Shown: positions 1 to 8,671, counted from the first letter of the stretch. The stretch is 60,261 nucleotides of DNA from Saprospiraceae bacterium (GCA_017985675.1 JAGNXB010000014.1:1-60261), one strand, 5' to 3'. The notes: generated from the sequence alone by a model not told the origin. A program made the numbers and translations.

Positions 1-2
1 AA

Positions 3-101
<99 letters not shown>

Positions 102-580
102 CGGGTGATATGTCTCCCGCAGAGGGTCCTAATCTTTTCTGCGGTATTATTTCTAAAATCATTCACTCCCGCTGGGCGTTTAATGATAAGGTGTGATGAT
201 GCTTTCCAAATAAAGGTTTGTTACTGTTGCATTACTGTTGCATTACTGTTGCATTACTGTTGCATTACTTTATCATTACTTTATCATTACTTTATCATTA
301 CTTTATCATTACTTTATCATTACTTTATCATTACTTTATCATTACTTTATCATTACTTTATCATTACTTTATCATTACTTTATCATTACTTTATCATAAC
401 AGTAGTAGCACCTAAAGAAGCCTGTTTTTAATCGCCAGCCGCCTTTCAGGGTTAACGACTGCATTTGAAGATGTTGAAGACCTTGAGGGTGATTCTTAAA
501 GACCCATTTAGTCAATCCTGAAATCCTGTGAATCCTGATTCAGATGATCAACAAAAAAAAACTTTTCTCACGGAGGTTAA
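102..580. other. Gene-free stretch holding an 11-bp minisatellite
   Basis: About 480 bases between the hppD stop and the toxin stop. The central part (221-396) is a tandem repeat described separately. The flanks show no credible gene: the plus-strand frame across 105-431 is a translation of the repeat into a Ser/Leu/Tyr/His-rich periodic peptide and is not considered coding. No tRNA or terminator hairpin was recognised. Confidence 0.6.
221..396. repeat. 11-bp tandem repeat, 16 copies in two variants
   Basis: Four perfect copies of ttactgttgca (221-264) are followed without interruption by twelve perfect copies of ttactttatca (265-396). The variants differ at three positions of the 11-mer and are completely segregated, which points to expansion of each variant by slippage. 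The period is close to one helical turn, so A/T tracts recur on the same face of the DNA. No role can be assigned from the sequence. Confidence 0.95.
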
Positions 581-913
581 TTAACCCAGATCCAAACTCT
601 CTATTATTTCTTGGAGCTCACTTTGTTTTAGATCGGTTTTTTCACCCTTGTCGTAAATAGTAAGAAGATAGACCGTTTCTGTTTCAATGTAAAGAGAAGT
701 GATGACCCTTGCACCACCACTTTTGCCCTTGCCTTTGCTACCGATGGCCAAGCGGATTTTATAGCAGTTGTTGCCAATAAAGGTACCAGTCTCTGGATGA
801 TTAGCAATTTTTGCGATCAGGTCCGCAAATTCATTTTTAAGAGAAGGAAATTTTTTAGCCAGTCGTTTGAGTTCCTTCTCAAAACGATAGGTAGGAATAA
901 CATTATAGCTCAT
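581..913 (-). CDS. RelE/ParE-superfamily toxin
   Basis: The 110-residue protein has the RelE/YoeB-type layout: an N-terminal basic helix (RFEKELKRLAKKFPSL), a central Lys/Gly-rich strand region (KIRLAIGSKGKGKSGGARVI) and the C-terminal strand pair ending VYLLTIYDKGEKTDL. Members of this fold are usually ribosome-dependent mRNA interferases or gyrase poisons. The preceding frame on the same strand ends inside its first codons (overlap 903-913), the usual coupled antitoxin-toxin arrangement. The gene is last in a three-frame unit read leftwards from a promoter near 1434. Family call is solid; the exact activity (RelE versus HigB/ParE) is not determined. Confidence 0.8.
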   Translation of the reverse strand: MSYNVIPTYRFEKELKRLAKKFPSLKNEFADLIAKIANHPETGTFIGNNCYKIRLAIGSKGKGKSGGARVITSLYIETETVYLLTIYDKGEKTDLKQSELQEIIESLDLG

Positions 914-1112
914 TGAGCAGTTCTTGAGCTGTTTTTAATTTTATCTTTCCCTGCTTGTGCAATCGAACTTGTTCGGCAGATTCATTTAGATCTTCCCACA
1001 ATTCAACTGCAGCCCCGCTCATTAGCTTTGCGTTTTTTATAAAGGAAAGGCTTTTTAATACTTTCAATGCGAAAGCAGCTTCTTTATCCGGTATGTCAAC
1101 AATGACCTTCAT
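903..1112 (-). CDS. Antitoxin partner of the RelE-like toxin
   Basis: A 69-residue acidic protein whose 3' end overlaps the toxin start by 11 bases. It opens with MKVIVDIPDKEAAFALKVLKS, a beta-strand then helix typical of short Bacteroidetes antitoxins that sit before RelE-like genes, and ends in a helix with TAQELLNEL that would wrap the toxin. No classical AbrB or HTH signature is obvious, so DNA binding is an inference from family behaviour. Identified mainly by size, position and overlap with the toxin. Confidence 0.72.
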   Translation of the reverse strand: MKVIVDIPDKEAAFALKVLKSLSFIKNAKLMSGAAVELWEDLNESAEQVRLHKQGKIKLKTAQELLNEL

Positions 1113-1114
1113 AG

Positions 1115-1390
1115 TTAATTGGTTTTGTACATTGTCCTTTTCAATTCCTTTTTGGATATCTTGGATAGCCCTAGGGTCGATAACGATGGAATAATTGTCA
1201 ACATTGGCCTTAGTGGGTGAATTACCTTCAACCTACCTTCCATGAAACCATTTCTTTCGTTATAGTCTTCTGGAATCTCCATCATCACGTCCACTTCAAA
1301 GCCCAGCTCCAAGAAAAGCTCCATAATAAAAGCGAATCTCACTTCTTTAATAAATGGTAGTTTTATACAGATTTTGGGGCTTTGCTTCAA
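1115..1390 (-). CDS. Unknown small protein leading the toxin-antitoxin unit
   Basis: A frame of 91 codons that ends 2 bases before the antitoxin start, so the three frames could be one transcript. The longest version starts at TTG (1388-1390); the first ATG is at 1324, giving about 69 residues beginning MELFLELGFEVDVMMEIPE. I do not recognise a family. A TAnnTTTG box lies just upstream at 1427-1434 on the same strand, which supports transcription. It could be a real third component, or a decayed gene fragment carried in the leader of the module. Confidence 0.35.
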   Translation of the reverse strand: MKQSPKICIKLPFIKEVRFAFIMELFLELGFEVDVMMEIPEDYNERNGFMEGRLKVIHPLRPMLTIIPSLSTLGLSKISKKELKRTMYKTN

Positions 1391-1398
1391 AGCCCCAA
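1374..1398. promoter_or_regulatory. GC-core inverted repeat in the toxin-antitoxin leader
   Basis: Perfect 10-bp arms ttggggcttt (1374-1383) and aaagccccaa (1389-1398) with a 5-base spacer. It lies between the putative promoter at 1427-1434 and the coding frames and overlaps the TTG start candidate at 1388-1390. It may be an autoregulatory operator bound by the antitoxin-toxin complex or an RNA hairpin limiting translation; it has no T-tract, so a terminator is less likely. Confidence 0.5.
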
Positions 1399-1426
1399 TT
1401 TCCTTCCCTCCGAGGCGGCTTCAACA

Positions 1427-1434
1427 CAAAGATA
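1427..1434 (-). promoter_or_regulatory. Bacteroidota -7 promoter box (TATCTTTG)
   Basis: On the minus strand these bases read TATCTTTG, an exact match to the Bacteroidota consensus TAnnTTTG. Transcription would start about 7 bases further left (near 1420), upstream of the unknown small frame, antitoxin and toxin. Confidence 0.5.
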
Positions 1435-1525
1435 AACATAACCCATGCAGAATACAAATTGAATCCCTTTAACATGGAGTAGAGATATTAAATAAAGAGG
1501 GCTAAATCCGACCCTTCCCCTTACT

Positions 1526-3262
1526 TCAATATTCTATACGATATACTGGGTACACCCGATGGGTATCTTCATAATAATCGGAATGGTGATAGACCCAATC
1601 CAGTTGGGCCTGAGGGTCAGCGGCTAAGGCAGCATCATTCCGTTTGGCCTCTTCAAATTGTTGGCGGAGCGCAGTGTTGGATTCCAGCAGGTAGGCAGCC
1701 AGGTCTTCCCACAGATAATCCGAATAATATTCCTTTTGATTGAGGATGGGATCGAAAAAATTCCAGGCAAACCAACTGTCCGGTGCCTTGGGCTCTAAAG
1801 CTTGTATGAGGAAGGCAATTCCTGGCTGATCGGTCGGCACAATCATGTCGCCGGCATGGAATGCCATTACGGTCGTGGTGCTGTCATAGTTGACCTGGCT
1901 GTGGGGATAATGTCCCTCATAAGGTGCCGTGGCGGTTTTCATTGGGCCCAGGCGATAGGAGGTGACCGCGATGAGGGTATCCCGCTCCAATGGTAATATG
2001 GTAATCTGATTTAATTGCAGCCGCTCTATGATGTCTCGCCAGGATTGTTTGATGATATAAGCTTTCGGTTTTTGAATCTGAACTGTCGATTCGTAATGCG
2101 GATAATAAGGCACGACCCGTGTGTAGGGCCTGGTTTGATCATAATACGTTCGTTGCCTGCCTGACACTTTGCTGGGTGCAAATGCTTCCTCATAACCGGC
2201 AAAGGTAAAATCCGTGGATCGGGCACTGTCTACCTGCCACTGCACCGGCCACAACGACTGAGCTTGTACTTGTGCTCTCGCTGTGGCCCGTGCTGCTTGT
2301 AATGCCGGACCCTCGGTGGCCGCAAAAGTGAGGATTTGTTGCAAAAATAAATGGGTCACATCTACCCGTGCAGAAAAGGGCTTGAGCATATGGGCTTCTG
2401 TCATAAATCCCAGGCATTGGAACAGCGCAGCATAACCGGTGGAATAACGGGGCAGATCGAGAAATCCCTTCAGACCTTTGTCGGGTGCATGATCGCCGTG
2501 AACATATGGCGACATTGGCTGGCCAATATGTTGCATCCCCTCATACAAATACGGCAATAATTTCTCCTGCTGGAAAGCAGCCAATGCAGGCGGTAGCTTA
2601 TCCGGCTGCGTGGGAATGAGTGTCATGGTATAACTATAATCCGCGCCATTGGATGTATGGGTGTCAATAAACAGATCGGGATCCCATCGGTGAAAAAGAC
2701 GCACAAAACTGCGGGTATTGTAGCTGTCTGTTTTTAGAAAATCCCGATTGAGGTCCAGGTTTTTACCATTGCCCCGAAATCCCTGGAGCCTGGGGCCATT
2801 CTGGTTGGCCCGGTAGGTAGCACTTCGATTGCGACCGCCATCCACATTGTAATAAGGAATTATGACGATGGTCACCTGGTCAAGTATGGGCTGCCAGGTG
2901 GGATCACTCACCAGTTGGCGGGCAAGGATCATGGAGGCATCAACGCCACAGGGTTCGCCGGGGTGGATGGCATTATTGATGAGGACGATGGATTTGCCCT
3001 GGCTGCGTGCTGACTCCGGGTCCAGGCTCTCGGGCCGGCCTATCACCACCTCATAAAGAGGGAGCTGTCCGTCGGATATTCCAAAAGTTCCTACCATCAC
3101 CTCGGGATAATTCCTTGCCAGGGCCGAATACCAGGCATGCGCCTCCTCAGCGCTCGCCGAATAGGACGTGTCCAATTCGAATGGCGTCATGTGTAAATCA
3201 GACTGGCCAGCTAATGGCAATGTACCCATGCAGAAGAGGAAAATGCGAATGAATTGTGCCAT
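1526..3262 (-). CDS. Secreted M14-family zinc carboxypeptidase
   Basis: A 578-residue exported peptidase. A signal peptide covers about residues 1-19. The M14 metal site is visible: HPGE gives His100 and Glu103, and DTHTSNG gives the third ligand His202; the catalytic Glu is probably Glu289 in FMTEAHML. DLNRDF around 170-175 is the conserved Asn-Arg substrate-binding segment. The remaining ~250 residues form a C-terminal region commonly attached to Bacteroidetes M14 proteins, without a T9SS tail. It probably trims peptides in the periplasm or outside the cell. It is monocistronic by appearance, with 132 bases of featureless DNA before the next gene. Substrate specificity cannot be read. Confidence 0.88.
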   Translation of the reverse strand: MAQFIRIFLFCMGTLPLAGQSDLHMTPFELDTSYSASAEEAHAWYSALARNYPEVMVGTFGISDGQLPLYEVVIGRPESLDPESARSQGKSIVLINNAIHPGEPCGVDASMILARQLVSDPTWQPILDQVTIVIIPYYNVDGGRNRSATYRANQNGPRLQGFRGNGKNLDLNRDFLKTDSYNTRSFVRLFHRWDPDLFIDTHTSNGADYSYTMTLIPTQPDKLPPALAAFQQEKLLPYLYEGMQHIGQPMSPYVHGDHAPDKGLKGFLDLPRYSTGYAALFQCLGFMTEAHMLKPFSARVDVTHLFLQQILTFAATEGPALQAARATARAQVQAQSLWPVQWQVDSARSTDFTFAGYEEAFAPSKVSGRQRTYYDQTRPYTRVVPYYPHYESTVQIQKPKAYIIKQSWRDIIERLQLNQITILPLERDTLIAVTSYRLGPMKTATAPYEGHYPHSQVNYDSTTTVMAFHAGDMIVPTDQPGIAFLIQALEPKAPDSWFAWNFFDPILNQKEYYSDYLWEDLAAYLLESNTALRQQFEEAKRNDAALAADPQAQLDWVYHHSDYYEDTHRVYPVYRIEY

Positions 3263-3394
3263 TAGGCGGCGATTAGATAGTTGGGTTATTCAAAAAATAA
3301 AAAGAATGGGCAATAGCGTCGTTTAGGCGAAGTCAATATAACGGATTGGAATGAAATCCGTGTACCTATTAAATATGATTAAAGGTGATTAATA

Positions 3395-3832
3395 CTACCC
3401 TTCAAAACCTGAAGTTCTATGGGTGCCGTCGCAAAAAGGTTTATTCTTTGAAGCACCACATCGGCAGAATGCGGTGACATTGCTTTTTTGTATTTCGTTA
3501 CCCTGATGATCTTTGACGAGTATGCTTCCATGGACCATCAAAGGTCCGTTTAGTCTGGTTTCAACTAGTCGTTCGTCATCCAGCTTTTCCGTTGGGAGGG
3601 GTTCATTATTCATGTAATAACTCAAGGCGCCACTCGGACACTTTTTTACCTGATTTATAATCTTGTCCGTGGTTGCCCCTTCGGGTTTAATCCAGGGTCT
3701 TTCGGACGGATTAAAAACGGACTTTAAACCGTCTTCCCCTTTCCAGCAAAGGGTTGAATGAATGCAAACGGATGGTTTCCAAACAATAGTTACTTCGCCA
3801 TTCGAATATTCTTTTTTGGTGGTGTCGTCCAT
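3395..3832 (-). CDS. YjdI-type (4Fe-4S) domain fused to a CDGSH iron-sulfur domain
   Basis: 145 residues with two recognisable modules. Residues ~10-75 match the YjdI/Fer4_19 domain (WKPSVCIHSTLCW with Cys23 and Cys29, then KKCPSGAL with Cys65). Residues 120-142 carry the CDGSH signature: Cys123, Cys125, Cys134 and His138 in CRCGASKNKPFCDGTH, a 3Cys-1His [2Fe-2S] site. Such proteins are small redox or Fe-S transfer proteins of uncertain role. The GNAT gene 70 bases upstream on the same strand resembles E. coli YjdJ, the neighbour of YjdI there, so the pairing appears conserved across phyla. The likely start ATG at 3832 gives an intact N-terminal domain. Confidence 0.88.
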   Translation of the reverse strand: MDDTTKKEYSNGEVTIVWKPSVCIHSTLCWKGEDGLKSVFNPSERPWIKPEGATTDKIINQVKKCPSGALSYYMNNEPLPTEKLDDERLVETRLNGPLMVHGSILVKDHQGNEIQKSNVTAFCRCGASKNKPFCDGTHRTSGFEG

Positions 3833-3902
3833 TGGTTTTTGTTAGTACGTGATGGTGATATAATTAAACCGTTTTACAAATTTATGTAGTGAAGAGACCA
3901 TT

Positions 3903-4190
3903 TTACAATACGTCACTGTATTCCGGCATTTTATCAAAAACACTTTTGGCAAAAGGACAAAGGGGCAAAATGGTAATACCTCTTTCGCGTGCAAAAGCAA
4001 CTGCACGTGCGACAAGTTGTCTACCGGCATTTTGGCCTTTTAATTTTTCATTTACGTCGGTATGGTCAATAATAATTCGGGTTGATCCTGCCCAGACGTA
4101 CGTCATTTCGGCAAGCAGTTCATTTCCTTCCGCAATGTAAAATCGACCTTTTTTTTGATCGTCATCGTGTTGAATATTCATCGTGTACAT
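3903..4190 (-). CDS. YjdJ-like GNAT acetyltransferase (COG2388 type)
   Basis: A 95-residue minimal GNAT protein. It contains GRFYIAEGNELLAEMTY, then IIIDHTDVNEKLKGQNAGRQLVARAVAFAR, whose KG-x-N-AG-x-L segment is the short acetyl-CoA loop of the YjdJ/COG2388 family, and ends LPLCPFAKSVFDKMPEY, the family's C-terminal motif. Start is at 4190 (MYTMNI) or 4181 (MNI); the second is the more usual length. It is first in a likely two-gene unit with the YjdI-CDGSH protein. The acyl acceptor is unknown. On the minus strand, 4246-4253 reads TATCTTGG, one base off the TAnnTTTG promoter consensus. Confidence 0.82.
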   Translation of the reverse strand: MYTMNIQHDDDQKKGRFYIAEGNELLAEMTYVWAGSTRIIIDHTDVNEKLKGQNAGRQLVARAVAFARERGITILPLCPFAKSVFDKMPEYSDVL

Positions 4191-4581
4191 TCATTTCAGA
4201 TTAGGTGCTTCCAATTTCTTAGCTAAAACCTATCGATACAAGTGGCCAAGATAGGTGACTTTTTCTATTTGATCGCGATCCGTTCTACCCCCCCACTTGG
4301 CGCATCCTTAACCCTACAACGGAAGTCTTTGTACGTGGGCTGCAGGCGTGGATCCAGACCCCTCGAACGCCATATTATGAGCATTGTCTCATCCAAATCT
4401 TGGTCAAGATCCCAGTGCAACCTGCTTCACTTGACGCTTTGGATATGGGCCAAACGTTATGAAGCAAAATCTCCCGAAACGAAGTGATGTAGCAAACAGC
4501 CAGGTTCGGAAGATTTTCAAGAGGAAGGCCAGTGATCAGGTGATTTTGGGTACTTTTGCCATCTTTATAAATTGACGATAT
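4191..4581. other. 391-bp intergenic region without a convincing gene
   Basis: Lies between two divergently oriented genes. A plus-strand frame at 4242-4487 has no recognisable domain, a Ser/Arg-rich unnatural composition and no ribosome-binding context, and is rejected. A weak promoter match for the leftward gene lies at 4246-4253. Nothing else is seen. Confidence 0.5.
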
Positions 4582-5010
4582 ATGAGCAAGACAACATCCA
4601 CTTTCACACGGTTTGGCCTATTTGCCGCCGCATTGCTTTTTGCCAGTTTGACGCTGACAATGCAATCTTGTGCAACGGCCAAGTTGCCATCCCAGGTTAC
4701 AGAATCAATCAACAGGATTTCAACGGATATCCCACGTTTGTTGGGTCAGGCTTCCAATCCATATAATGCTCAGTTTGGAGAACAAGCTAAAAACCTACTT
4801 GCCCTGGTTGATGATACTGCAAAAATGGCTGGCAGCAACAAGAAGTTTAAAAAAGTGGCTGATCAGCTCAATGATTTTTCCAAAAACAAGTTGATACCCT
4901 ATTTTGACAAATGGAAGGTCAAAGGTCAACTCGATCCAAATACTGTAGCTTCCGGTATCCGTGGTGCAAATGAAGCCATGGCGGGTATTAAAAAAGCAGC
5001 AAAAATGTAA
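4582..5010 (+). CDS. Small putative lipoprotein of unknown function
   Basis: A 142-residue protein with an export signal (FGLFAAALLFASLTLTMQSC) and a plausible lipidated Cys30, though the lipobox is weak (MQSC). The mature part (SINRISTDIPRLLGQ, DDTAKMAGSNKKFKKVADQLNDF, ANEAMAGIKKAAKM) is predicted almost entirely helical and amphipathic. I do not recognise a family. It stands alone, divergent from the GNAT gene and followed by a strong bidirectional terminator, so it should form a short monocistronic message. Confidence 0.75.
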   Translation: MSKTTSTFTRFGLFAAALLFASLTLTMQSCATAKLPSQVTESINRISTDIPRLLGQASNPYNAQFGEQAKNLLALVDDTAKMAGSNKKFKKVADQLNDFSKNKLIPYFDKWKVKGQLDPNTVASGIRGANEAMAGIKKAAKM

Positions 5011-5035
5011 GCCTATTATCATATATTATAGCATT

Positions 5036-5070
5036 AAAAAAGCCGGCTCTTTGCGGAGCCGGCTTTTTTA
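5036..5070. terminator. Bidirectional Rho-independent terminator
   Basis: Nine-base perfect arms agccggctc (5041-5049) and gagccggct (5056-5064) around a 6-base loop, with an A-run before and a T-run after. It separates the plus-strand lipoprotein gene from the minus-strand TonB receptor gene and can serve both. Confidence 0.92.
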
Positions 5071-5086
5071 TTTTAACTGAGTTTGG

Positions 5087-7300
5087 TCAAATCCGCACCG
5101 AAAGGGTGATCATAAAGCTGCGGCCATCAGAAGACCAGATCCCCGCACCGGGATAGCCATCCGGACGTTTGGTGAAATAGGACTCATCAAACAGGTTATT
5201 GACACTGGCCTGCACCGTAAAATGGCTACGGAAATGCCAGGAAAAGTTGAAGTCTGTCAACTTGTAAGCCGGCACCGGCCCAACTGCTCCTGTAGCAGAA
5301 GGTGTTATGGTGTTAAAGGCATCGGAGTAACTACTACCTACGTAACTGTGTTGTAAGGAGGCATAAATACGCTTGTATCGTATCTGCAAACCATTGCGAC
5401 TGATCCATTTCGGCACGGCTTCGAGATTGTTGCCTTCGATGTCTATGTTTTCACCTGCCTTGTGCAATTTCCCCTTGATATAGCGGGCCTGCATGAAGGA
5501 GGTTGCGCTAAAGACGGCCATGTCCCATTTTTCTGTTCGAAGGAACCGGTACTCCACGAAGGTTTCCAATCCAAGCGTTCGAGTGTCCCCGATATTTGAT
5601 TTAAATAGGTAGGTTTCGCCCTGATCATTGGTCTCCAGGATAGCACCAATCCGGTTTTTGTACAGCATTTCAAATAAGGTAACATCGTACCGGAGTCTAT
5701 TTCGAGCCAGTTGGCCACGTATACCGAGTTCGGCATTATGGCCAAAGGCATCTTTCAGGTTGGGATCAATGCGTTCCAGGTTATTGGCGGGTATAGTAAT
5801 CGCCAGAATGACAGGCCTGTAAGCCTGCGACCATCCGCCATATACATTGTTGGATGAATTGATCGTCCATTGTCCATTCACCCCGAGGAGGGCAAAGTTT
5901 CGGTCAATCGTCAGTGGCACATTTAATGGATCAAAATTACGCATGAAACCTGAGCGACGGGTGTTGCCGGATTCATAACGAATACCCGGGGATACCTGGA
6001 AGCGAGGTGAAATGGCGATCAGATTTTCAGCATAAACAGCCATATTTCTTGAGCGATAATTTAGATCCCGGCCAAAGCCCGTCGCGTCAATCTTCAAATC
6101 ATAATCGATACCTGTACTGCCTACGCCTTGTTGACGGCGATGCATATCATTGTGCAGGTATTGGATACCGGCAACAAGGGTGTTGGATATTTTTCCCAGG
6201 GTATATTCGTGTTTAACCCGGAGTTCGGATGTTTTACTGTCAAAATTATCGATGTCGACCTGCCTGGGAGCATAGCTACCCGTTTGTGTATTGAAGGCAT
6301 CTGGTACATTGGCAAAAGCCATGAACATGACACTATTCCGAACGCCAAACAACCAGGAGTTGACCCAACTCAGTGATGTTTTTGGTCCGACTTTCCAATC
6401 CAGATGAATGGCCGGAATGTAGATATCGGGTTCGTAAAAATTGCGAGTTCGGGTAGCTTGTCGGGGATTGTCGCGAAAAAGACTGTCTGTGAGTTGGCCA
6501 GGCATCTGGAAGACATATTGGCTGCGGCTCATTTCTGCTTTGAGCTTAAGCCGCGTATTCATTTGCCAGATTAGTCCAATGTGCTGTGATTGGGCTTCTG
6601 ACCGGCCGGCATCCCGATAGGTATCGGCTTGTCGGAATTGGGAATAAGCATAATAAGAAAGCCGCTTGATGGTGCCACTGATGGCATGAAAACTGCTTAA
6701 GGTCTGGAAAGAACCTACCGAATTGATTGTCTCATAATTAAACTGGCTCGAGGTATCCGGTGCTTTCATAACATAATTAACCATGCCTCCAAAAGCAGCA
6801 CCATATTGAAGAGAGGCTGTGCCACGGATAAGTTCGATGCGTTCCATCGCCTCCATCGGAGGGCTATAATGACTGGCAGGATACCCATAGATATCCGAAT
6901 TGGTCATGACGCCATTTTGTCGCACATTGAACTCCCAACTCCTATGGGGGTCCAAGCCGCGGGTAGCGATATTGACCTGATTGCCCGATCCATCCATATC
7001 GTAAACAAAAACACCGGGAATCTTACCAAAGACCTGGCGCGCTGATTTTTCTGCGAGATTGGCCGGTTGACTGCCAAGCACGATGACATCATTTTTTTTG
7101 CCTGATACGATAAAGTTTTTATGTACCGCAGGAAGGTATTCTATACCAGGCGAAGAGGGCTTGTAGGTGGCTATCTGGATGGCTTTAAGCTGGATCGTTT
7201 TTAGGGAATCTGCATACACCTCATGTGAAATTTGCCCTGAAACAGTCAATCCTGATAGGACCATTATCATACAAAAACACCATTTTGACCAATCGCTCAT
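5087..7300 (-). CDS. TonB-dependent outer membrane receptor, FecA-like
   Basis: 737 residues. After a signal peptide (to about residue 22) comes a plug domain with ARQVFGKIPGVFVYDMDG, NIATRGLDPHRSWEF and the end-of-plug segment RIELIRGTASLQYGAAFGGMVNYVMK, followed by a 22-strand barrel ending FMITLSVRI. The R-G-x-DPHRSWE and Y-G-x-P region resembles FecA-type ferric-citrate and siderophore receptors. There is no carboxypeptidase-like N-terminal domain and no adjacent SusD partner, which argues against a glycan role. Iron-chelate uptake is therefore the best inference, fitting the iron block at 35-39 kb. The gene appears monocistronic. Confidence 0.88.
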   Translation of the reverse strand: MSDWSKWCFCMIMVLSGLTVSGQISHEVYADSLKTIQLKAIQIATYKPSSPGIEYLPAVHKNFIVSGKKNDVIVLGSQPANLAEKSARQVFGKIPGVFVYDMDGSGNQVNIATRGLDPHRSWEFNVRQNGVMTNSDIYGYPASHYSPPMEAMERIELIRGTASLQYGAAFGGMVNYVMKAPDTSSQFNYETINSVGSFQTLSSFHAISGTIKRLSYYAYSQFRQADTYRDAGRSEAQSQHIGLIWQMNTRLKLKAEMSRSQYVFQMPGQLTDSLFRDNPRQATRTRNFYEPDIYIPAIHLDWKVGPKTSLSWVNSWLFGVRNSVMFMAFANVPDAFNTQTGSYAPRQVDIDNFDSKTSELRVKHEYTLGKISNTLVAGIQYLHNDMHRRQQGVGSTGIDYDLKIDATGFGRDLNYRSRNMAVYAENLIAISPRFQVSPGIRYESGNTRRSGFMRNFDPLNVPLTIDRNFALLGVNGQWTINSSNNVYGGWSQAYRPVILAITIPANNLERIDPNLKDAFGHNAELGIRGQLARNRLRYDVTLFEMLYKNRIGAILETNDQGETYLFKSNIGDTRTLGLETFVEYRFLRTEKWDMAVFSATSFMQARYIKGKLHKAGENIDIEGNNLEAVPKWISRNGLQIRYKRIYASLQHSYVGSSYSDAFNTITPSATGAVGPVPAYKLTDFNFSWHFRSHFTVQASVNNLFDESYFTKRPDGYPGAGIWSSDGRSFMITLSVRI

Positions 7301-7536
7301 ATGTTATCTATTCTTTATACAATAGTAGGGCAAGAACCATTCCAATGGGGCAAAGAGGTGAGAATCTAAGTAGATTTTAAGAACCTGGGTTGTACATTTT
7401 TGAAAAAGTTCCCATTGTGATGACTATCGTGCAATTGAAATTCGATAAATTTTTAATTAGAAACATTGAAAAGGGTAGCTTTACAAGGGAATATGAAGGC
7501 CCTTCTCCAGGATTTGATATGAACAAGTTTTAGACC

Positions 7537-8559
7537 ATGAAAGATGCCTATAAAATCAGTGGTTTTATATTATTTACAACATTATTGTTGTGGTTGGGAA
7601 AGCCTTTTTTAGTGCCCATTGCCTATGCCCTGATCATTGCAATTGTATTGTATCCTTTATGTCGTTATCTGGAATCCAGGGGCTTCGGAAAAGGAATTTC
7701 CATAGCAGTGTCCTTAATCATACCGGGGATGTTATTTGCCGGATTAATTACGCTTTTAGGCTATGAGCTGGTCTTGCTCAGCCGGAAGTGGCCGATGATT
7801 CATACACAAATTGATCCCTATTTTAACCGATTGCAATTACAGCTCCAGTCAGAATTTGGATGGACTGTCGCTGATCAGATAACATGGCTTAAGGACAATC
7901 TGAATGCATTGAGCCGCAATGCAGGGACCTATCTCAATGAAACACTAAATGCCATCATTCACGGACTTTTTCAATTGATCATTGTGCCTATTTATATTGT
8001 TATTTTTTTATTATTCAGGGGCAGATTTGTCGCCTTTATTATGGATTTCACACCAGAAAAATACCAAACAAAAATAGGGCTGATCATACAGGAAACGGTG
8101 GTTGTTTTTGCGCGTTTTATACGTGGAATGGTACTGGTTTATTTAACTGTAGGTTTATTAAATACCCTGGGACTGTGGATAATCGGCGTTGAAAATGCCT
8201 TTGTTTATGGAATGCTCTCCGCAGTAATGACCATCATCCCCTATTTCGGGATAATCATAAGTGCCCTATTACCCATTACGTTGACATGGATCGAAACAGG
8301 GTCACTTTGGATGCCCCTGGGCATTATTTCGGTTTTTGCTGTGGTCCAATATCTGGAGGCAAATCTTATTTTCCCTTATGTTGTAGGCAGGTTTGTGAAC
8401 CTGAATATTTTTGCCTCAATAGTAGCTATTTTTTTAGGGGCCTTGATTTGGGGCGTTGCAGGAATGATTTTATTTATTCCATTTTTAGCTGTTTTCCGTT
8501 TGGTGGCTTCGCATTTCCCGGAGATGAAGCCTTGGACAAGGTTGCTTGGGAATGAATGA
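7537..8559 (+). CDS. AI-2E-family transporter (PF01594-type membrane protein)
   Basis: 340 residues with about eight hydrophobic segments. The pattern is the family's: two N-terminal helices (ILFTTLLLWLGKPFLVPIAYALIIAIVLYPL), a soluble amphipathic middle region (~80-135), then FARFIRGMVLVYLTVGLLNTLGLWIIGVENAFVYGMLSAVMTIIPYFGIIIS, in which the GVENA and IPYFG motifs are typical, and a final pair of helices. Members export diverse small molecules or ions; the AI-2 role of TqsA should not be assumed here. Start ATG 7537. It is followed by ~276 bases before the next gene. Confidence 0.88.
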   Translation: MKDAYKISGFILFTTLLLWLGKPFLVPIAYALIIAIVLYPLCRYLESRGFGKGISIAVSLIIPGMLFAGLITLLGYELVLLSRKWPMIHTQIDPYFNRLQLQLQSEFGWTVADQITWLKDNLNALSRNAGTYLNETLNAIIHGLFQLIIVPIYIVIFLLFRGRFVAFIMDFTPEKYQTKIGLIIQETVVVFARFIRGMVLVYLTVGLLNTLGLWIIGVENAFVYGMLSAVMTIIPYFGIIISALLPITLTWIETGSLWMPLGIISVFAVVQYLEANLIFPYVVGRFVNLNIFASIVAIFLGALIWGVAGMILFIPFLAVFRLVASHFPEMKPWTRLLGNE

Positions 8560-8649
8560 GTCGGCTTGAATGTTTATTCGGTTATTCGTGTATTCGCTTA
8601 TTTTTACCCGACAAAGCCTTGGCGGCGGCGGGCGGTTATTCGGATAGGG

Positions 8650-8671
8650 TTTAAACGTTGAAGCGTTTAAA
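8650..8671. repeat. Perfect inverted repeat between two plus-strand genes
   Basis: Arms tttaaacg (8650-8657) and cgtttaaa (8664-8671) with a 6-base spacer ttgaag, in the 276-bp gap between the AI-2E-type gene and the GH13 gene. No T-tract follows, so it is either an operator-like palindrome or a processing hairpin. The rest of the gap is low-complexity text such as gaactccagaacctagaact. Confidence 0.5.

Noticed and set aside
105..431. Plus-strand frame of about 108 codons
   Set aside because: It is the translation of the 11-bp minisatellite (periodic Ser-Leu-Leu-Tyr-His-Tyr text), with no gene-like ends.
4242..4487. Plus-strand frame of 81 codons in an intergenic region
   Set aside because: No recognisable motif, Ser/Arg-rich, no start context; adjacent real genes explain the transcription.
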